From Motacilla alba alba (taxonomy: Eukaryota > Chordata > Aves > Passeriformes > Motacillidae): DNA of 64,000 bases. How positions within the stretch are numbered: the stretch's first letter is position 1; the number at the start of each line of letters is the position of its first letter. Below, one piece after another: positions 59,641-64,000 of the stretch. The translations under genes were made by a program, and so were the position numbers. The notes beneath the pieces are model-generated. The model was not told the origin of the DNA, did not search any database, and worked only from the letters and a program-made list of their open reading frames with translations. The DNA lies in assembly GCF_015832195.1 (NCBI RefSeq), contig NC_052016.1:33625129-33689128 (forward strand), given 5' to 3'.

Positions 59641-62596
59641 TCCCCAGCCATAGCAAATGAGAGGGTGCTACTCCAATCCCACAGTAGAGTTTTCACTTTC
59701 CCGAGGCACAGTGAACTCTGGTGCCGTGCTAGGAAATGCAATCTAGCGTCTCCAGGCCAAGAAACACACTTATGAATGGCCCCTCTTGTTACACAACTAC
59801 AGCTGAGCCACTGACCTCACTGTAAGACACGGCACTGTCAGCCCGAGCCCAGCCACAGCGACGGAGTGAGCATGCAGCAAACGGTTCTGGTATAGCCCAT
59901 TGCTTCCTAATGCTTACCACAGAAATATTTTTTAAGGAATAAAGCACTTTTTAAAAACACCTTCCCATCCAGGATAAGTGGAATATCCTGAAAAAACACA
60001 TGATCAAACAGATCTCTGTGAACACAGGAACCTCATGTGTAATGGAATGCTCAGGTCACTACTCAACTCAGCAATACCCTATCTTTTTCTGGCAGCTGTG
60101 GCCTTGCTGGAGTGGCATCGGTCAGTATAAATGACAGACGTCAGAGGCCTTGACACTTTACAAAAACACTTCAACACATTCCTGGTCAAATTGCTCACTC
60201 AACTCTCTCCTGCACAGTAAAATAATGTCTGAGAAAACCACTATATTACAATATCACATATTCTTATTTCAGCTTCACAATACATTTTCTTAAATCAAAG
60301 TGTCAACCACAGATAGCTAAAGCAGTACAGAAGTAGCATAGACCTGTGGCTACTTAATACATTTTTAACAGTTCACAAGTATCTATGAACAAAGTTGTAA
60401 AAAAAAAAAAAAGACAATTAACAGAGCTGAACATGTATTATGAAAGCATAACTAAGAACAGTTATTTGTTTCTCATGAAGAACATTTTCTGTTTCTCATG
60501 AAGGTGCTTCAGCATGAGAACTGCACCAAAGACATTCCAGCCAAAGCTTCCTTAGGCATGAACAGATTTATTTTTTTATTATTTTTGCAGTCTTATCCCA
60601 GTAAGGATTATAAATTCTCGGGGCCTACTGCAAAGACATCCATCAAAAAAGCTTTACAGATGGTATGACTTTGTTAAGCTATTGAATGTATGGGACTTCT
60701 TCCATGTTAAAACACAATTTACACCTATGCCAGTTTTCAACCAATCTGATGATGGACTTTTATGCAGTAGAAAAGTTTCAAACATACAATTTAAGAGCTC
60801 TAACTCAAACCTCTTGGAAGTGATATGGCCTAGAACAACATTTTGGAGCTCAAAACTAGCACAACATTGCAATAAGAAATTTTAATCAAATGCTTGCAGA
60901 AGTAATTTGAAAAATATACTCCTGAGAGTCAGGATATTATTAAACCTTTTGGACCTACTGTGCAGGTCTTACCCCTTCCCATCTCGCTGATGAACAAAAT
61001 TAGATGCAAGAGTTCAGAAGTTAACTACAGGACTAAAGACTGAGGGGAAGCACAAGATTAGTGCTGATGATGCCCCACCAACATCAGAGCCAAATACATT
61101 GCTATTACTTGTAAGTGAACATGTTTACAATCACCACTGTATCCGTTTAAAAGGATTATCTGAATTATAATGCATGATAACTTTATCCCACAATTCACTG
61201 CCTGATAAATAAATATTTACTCAGCTGTTGCTCACAGGACACCAAGATGACCCAACTGTAGCTGTAAGGCATGTAACTTGTTGGCATGCCAAAGCACTTC
61301 AAACAGAAGACAAAATACTTATAAAACACCCTAAATATGCTGAAACCCAAAAAGAAAAAAAGTGAAGGAAGCACTCTCCCACCATTTTACAATATTTTCA
61401 AGGTCCCATTTGTATGCAGGGCAAAACCTCCAGTCTCTGAGGCAAAAAAAACCAGCTATCTCAGCAGCAGACCTGCTGGGTGACTTCTGAACTACGCCCA
61501 AAAAAAAAGGTTTTGAACCAAATTCTTGCATCAATCACCCAGGCTACAGAATCTCAAGGCACACCTCCTTCAAACTAACAAAAACGAAGTTCACCAAACT
61601 CATAAAGCTAACTTAGACTTAAGATCATATCACAGAAAGCCAGCAATCAAGCACCCCCCAATTTCTATTTTTCTCCTACATATTATTTAAAAGAGAAGGA
61701 CATGCCAACTCAAACTAAAGAGAAAGAGAAAAACAAAAACCCAAGCTTTCCAAAGTTGAAGTAGCAAATATCTTACTTCTAACTGAAACATATTTGTGAA
61801 AATGAAACACAGCTTTTACAAAAATGACAAGGAAATACCCACTTCAATCAAAAGCAAGATCAGTCATACCTAAAGGAAATGTTTATCAAGAAAACTCAGC
61901 CACAGTTACATTATCTTGGATGAAAGGTGATACTTCACACTGTTAAAAAAAGGTTTATGAAACATTATCCAAGTTGAGCAGTGAGAGAGAATAATACAAA
62001 ACTCCAAAGTTGCGCTTCTGCATATTCTAGATTTATTCAGTGACTGTAATTAACAACAAAAGACCTACAAAATCATCACTGAGTTGGCAAAGAAAAAAAG
62101 TATGTAGAGAAAGAGCATCTCACATAGCTACCAACTTTACTGAAAAAACTGTAAAGATTTAAGTTGAAGACTGCAAACTGATCACAAAGTTTATTTCTTT
62201 GGGTTCTTTTAAGAGTAGATATCTGAAAGACATCAAACTTTCACCTTCCTTTTCTCTAAACCTCTCTGTTGAAAACTGTCTTGTAAACTGCCTCAGCTGT
62301 CCCTTAGAACCTTCCACAGCTGTTAAATGAAGGGGTAAAAAAATGTTAAATCCACAAGAGATATTCATTATTACGTCATTGAGACAAGCAAGTATTAGTA
62401 ACAAACTGAATACACTTATTCTCCTTTTTCACTGTTACTACCAAAATGCTGTGAAAGTCTTAAAGTCTGCAAGGTTTCAAATCTTAACAGAGTTCTACTT
62501 TAAAAGCATTTATATTATAATTCAGAAATAAAACCTTATTGAATACTCATGCTAGTAGCCCCACTTCTGCTCCCCCTCAACATCTGCGAACACATT

Positions 62597-62925
62597 TCAC
62601 AGAATCACAGAATTAGCTAGGTTGGAAAAGACGTTTGAGATCATCAAGTCCAATCTATGACCTAACACCACCTTATCAACTAAACCATGGCACTAAGTGC
62701 CACATCCAGTCTGCTTTTAAACAGCTCCAGGGACAGTGACTCCACCACCTCCCTGGCAGCTCATTCCAATGCCCAATCAATCACTCTTTCTAGGAAGAAT
62801 TTCTTCATAATGTCTAGCCTAAAATTCCCCTGGCACAGCTTAAGACTGTGTCCTCTTGTCCTGTCACCGGTTTCCTGGGAGAAGATTTCGACCCCCACCA
62901 GGCTACAACCTCCTTTCAGGTAGTT
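62597..62925 (-). repeat. CR1 3' end, minus orientation
   Basis: 'cacagaatcacagaattagc', 'ggttggaaaagacgtttgag', 'actaaaccatggcactaagt', 'cagtgactccaccacctccc', 'ctgtgtcctcttgtcctgtc'. It is the same sub-family as 20498-20695, and similar text may continue to about 63020. Confidence 0.9.
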
Positions 62926-63539
62926 GCTTCCATCACTACCTGGAGTATTTTTGTCAAATTACAGTTTCTGTGAACTTGTGCAAGTCTCCTTTCAAGCCCA
63001 CTGATCACTATTCTGGCTCTTCCAAATTAACATCTGGAGAAGCAAGTGAAATAATTCATGTCCTGTCAGTGAGAAAATATTTAGTGAAGAGCACTGCTTG
63101 CCTGTTCTCCGCTCTCCACGTGTGAAATGGAGAAAATAGCATCCAGTACTGCATTTACTTTAACACAAAACCACCCAAAGCTGTACTTAAAATGCAAAAA
63201 CCAGTGCACTGCAGACGCCCTCCTGACTTACAATCCCCAAACCCGAGTACAGTAACTACTTCCACCGAGTACGCAATTTTTAAATATGTAACTATTGCCA
63301 ATTATTTCAGTAAAGCTATGCTATGATGGACATTATGTTTCGGCAGACTTACTTGCACGATCACAGCCTCAAGTCCTGCCTGTGATGTTCCATGAGGGGT
63401 TCCCCACACACGCTCACGGACTCCCTGAAAGTCCTGAGCTGCACAAGACGACCCAGTTTCGGCCACGGACCAGATGCTCCGAGGAGGAGCAATGAAACCG
63501 ACACCCTTCGCCCTTTCGCTAACGATCCCAACCCGAAGC

Positions 63540-64000
63540 ACCGGCCGGGCACTCGTTACCGCCAGCGCTCATTTCCACTCCCGCCTCCGCGGTTCTGTCG
63601 CTCTCCCTCAGGACGGGCAGCCCCTCACCGCGCTCCCCCGCTCCGCAGGCGGAGCTCGTACTTACGGGGCCCGCGCCTCCCACCGCCCCCGGTGCCGCAG
63701 GGGCACGGACACGCTCCCGGTGCGGTTCCCGGTGCCGCAGGGACAGGGACACGCTCGCGGTGCCACGGCGACCCGGGCACGCTCCCGCCGCGGCCCCCGG
63801 CCCGCCGCCCACCCGCTCGCTCGCGCAGGCGCCCTGGCGCCGCGCCGCCCCTCCCCGCGCTCCCCTCAGCGCCCCTCCCGCCGCCGCCGCTCCCGCTCCC
63901 GGGCCATCCCGGGAATAGCGGGCCGGCGGGCCTCAACCGCTTGTTTGCTCTGGGCTTCCCGGGCAAACGCGGCAGGCACGGCTCTGTCAGCGCGGTTCGG
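63540..64000 (-). promoter_or_regulatory. B4GALT4: CpG island, probable B4GALT4 promoter and first non-coding exon
   Basis: Very GC-rich and CpG-dense to the window's right edge, with several GC boxes (for example near 63843-63857) and no TATA box seen. A strong minus-strand donor, CCCC|GTAAGTACG, places an exon end at 63666, so the first exon lies to its right. The island is cut by the window edge, and a divergent promoter for a gene further right is possible. Confidence 0.6.
63691..63770. repeat. Two-copy GC-rich tandem repeat, 40-bp period, in the CpG island
   Basis: GGTGCCGCAGG followed by CACGGACACGCTC (63691 on) is repeated at 63731 as GGTGCCGCAGG followed by CAGGGACACGCTC. Partial units (GGTGC..., CACGCTCCCG) continue to about 63787. 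It lies directly beside the predicted exon-1 donor of B4GALT4. Confidence 0.75.

Larger units (their letters stand above)
50403..63665 (-). other. B4GALT4: Probable 5' intron of B4GALT4
   Basis: About 13 kb between the acceptor at 50403 and a strong donor (GTAAGTACG) at 63665-63664 in the CpG island. Contents I can name are an LTR at 57747-58304, CR1 copies at 58976-59640 and 62597-62925, and A-runs near 53223-53242, 56165-56213 and 57702-57719. Further non-coding exons cannot be excluded. No coding exon was recognised. Confidence 0.5.

Noticed and set aside
63519..63966. Arg/Gly/Pro-rich minus frames at the right edge
   Set aside because: These are typical spurious frames of a CpG island. 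The predicted exon 1 donor interrupts them and B4GALT4 coding starts at 50287.
1..64000. CRISPR arrays, tRNA, rRNA or bacterial operon structure
   Set aside because: No spaced direct-repeat arrays or cloverleaf genes were noticed, and the exon-intron genes, CR1 and LTR content show vertebrate nuclear DNA.

Overview
The window looks like nuclear DNA from a bird. It carries many CR1-type LINE 3' ends, two or three avian-type endogenous-retrovirus LTRs, long introns with GT-AG boundaries, and two CpG islands. I cannot name the species. A neoavian or passerine-like genome fits the repeats, but that is inference.

Three multi-exon genes were reconstructed by joining exons by hand, and all three encode Golgi glycosyltransferases. 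(1) At 7678-10747 (+) lies a 344-aa beta-1,3-glucuronosyltransferase of the B3GAT1/GlcAT-P type, with four coding exons and an intact DDD motif. (2) At 21247-33810 (+) lies a beta-1,4-galactosyltransferase family member with the canonical B4GALT exon and phase structure and all four structural cysteines. It has lost several catalytic and metal-binding residues and has no recognisable last exon, so it may be a pseudoenzyme. It reads closer to B4GALT3 than to its neighbour. (3) At 36663-50287 (-) lies B4GALT4, 352 aa in six coding exons, with every key residue present. A 5' non-coding exon probably lies in the CpG island at about 63.54-64.0 kb.

Layout: 1-7.6 kb is non-coding with one CR1 copy; 7.6-11.6 kb holds the glucuronosyltransferase; 11.6-20.7 kb is intergenic with two short CR1 pieces; 20.76-21.25 kb is a CpG-island promoter with two inverted ZNF143/SBS-type sites; 21.2-35.2 kb is the B4GALT-like gene; 35.2-36.2 kb is a tail-to-tail junction; 36.2-50.4 kb is the B4GALT4 body; 50.4-63.7 kb is its long 5' intron, with an LTR and two CR1 copies; 63.54-64.0 kb is its probable promoter.

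How the genes may work together: a beta-4-galactosyltransferase makes Gal-beta-1,4-GlcNAc, and a GlcAT-P type enzyme adds GlcA-beta-1,3 to that Gal, the backbone of the HNK-1 carbohydrate epitope. The window therefore holds enzymes for two consecutive steps of one glycan pathway, with a catalytically altered B4GALT paralog between them. The enzyme chemistry is established family knowledge. That the neighbours work in one pathway in vivo is inference.
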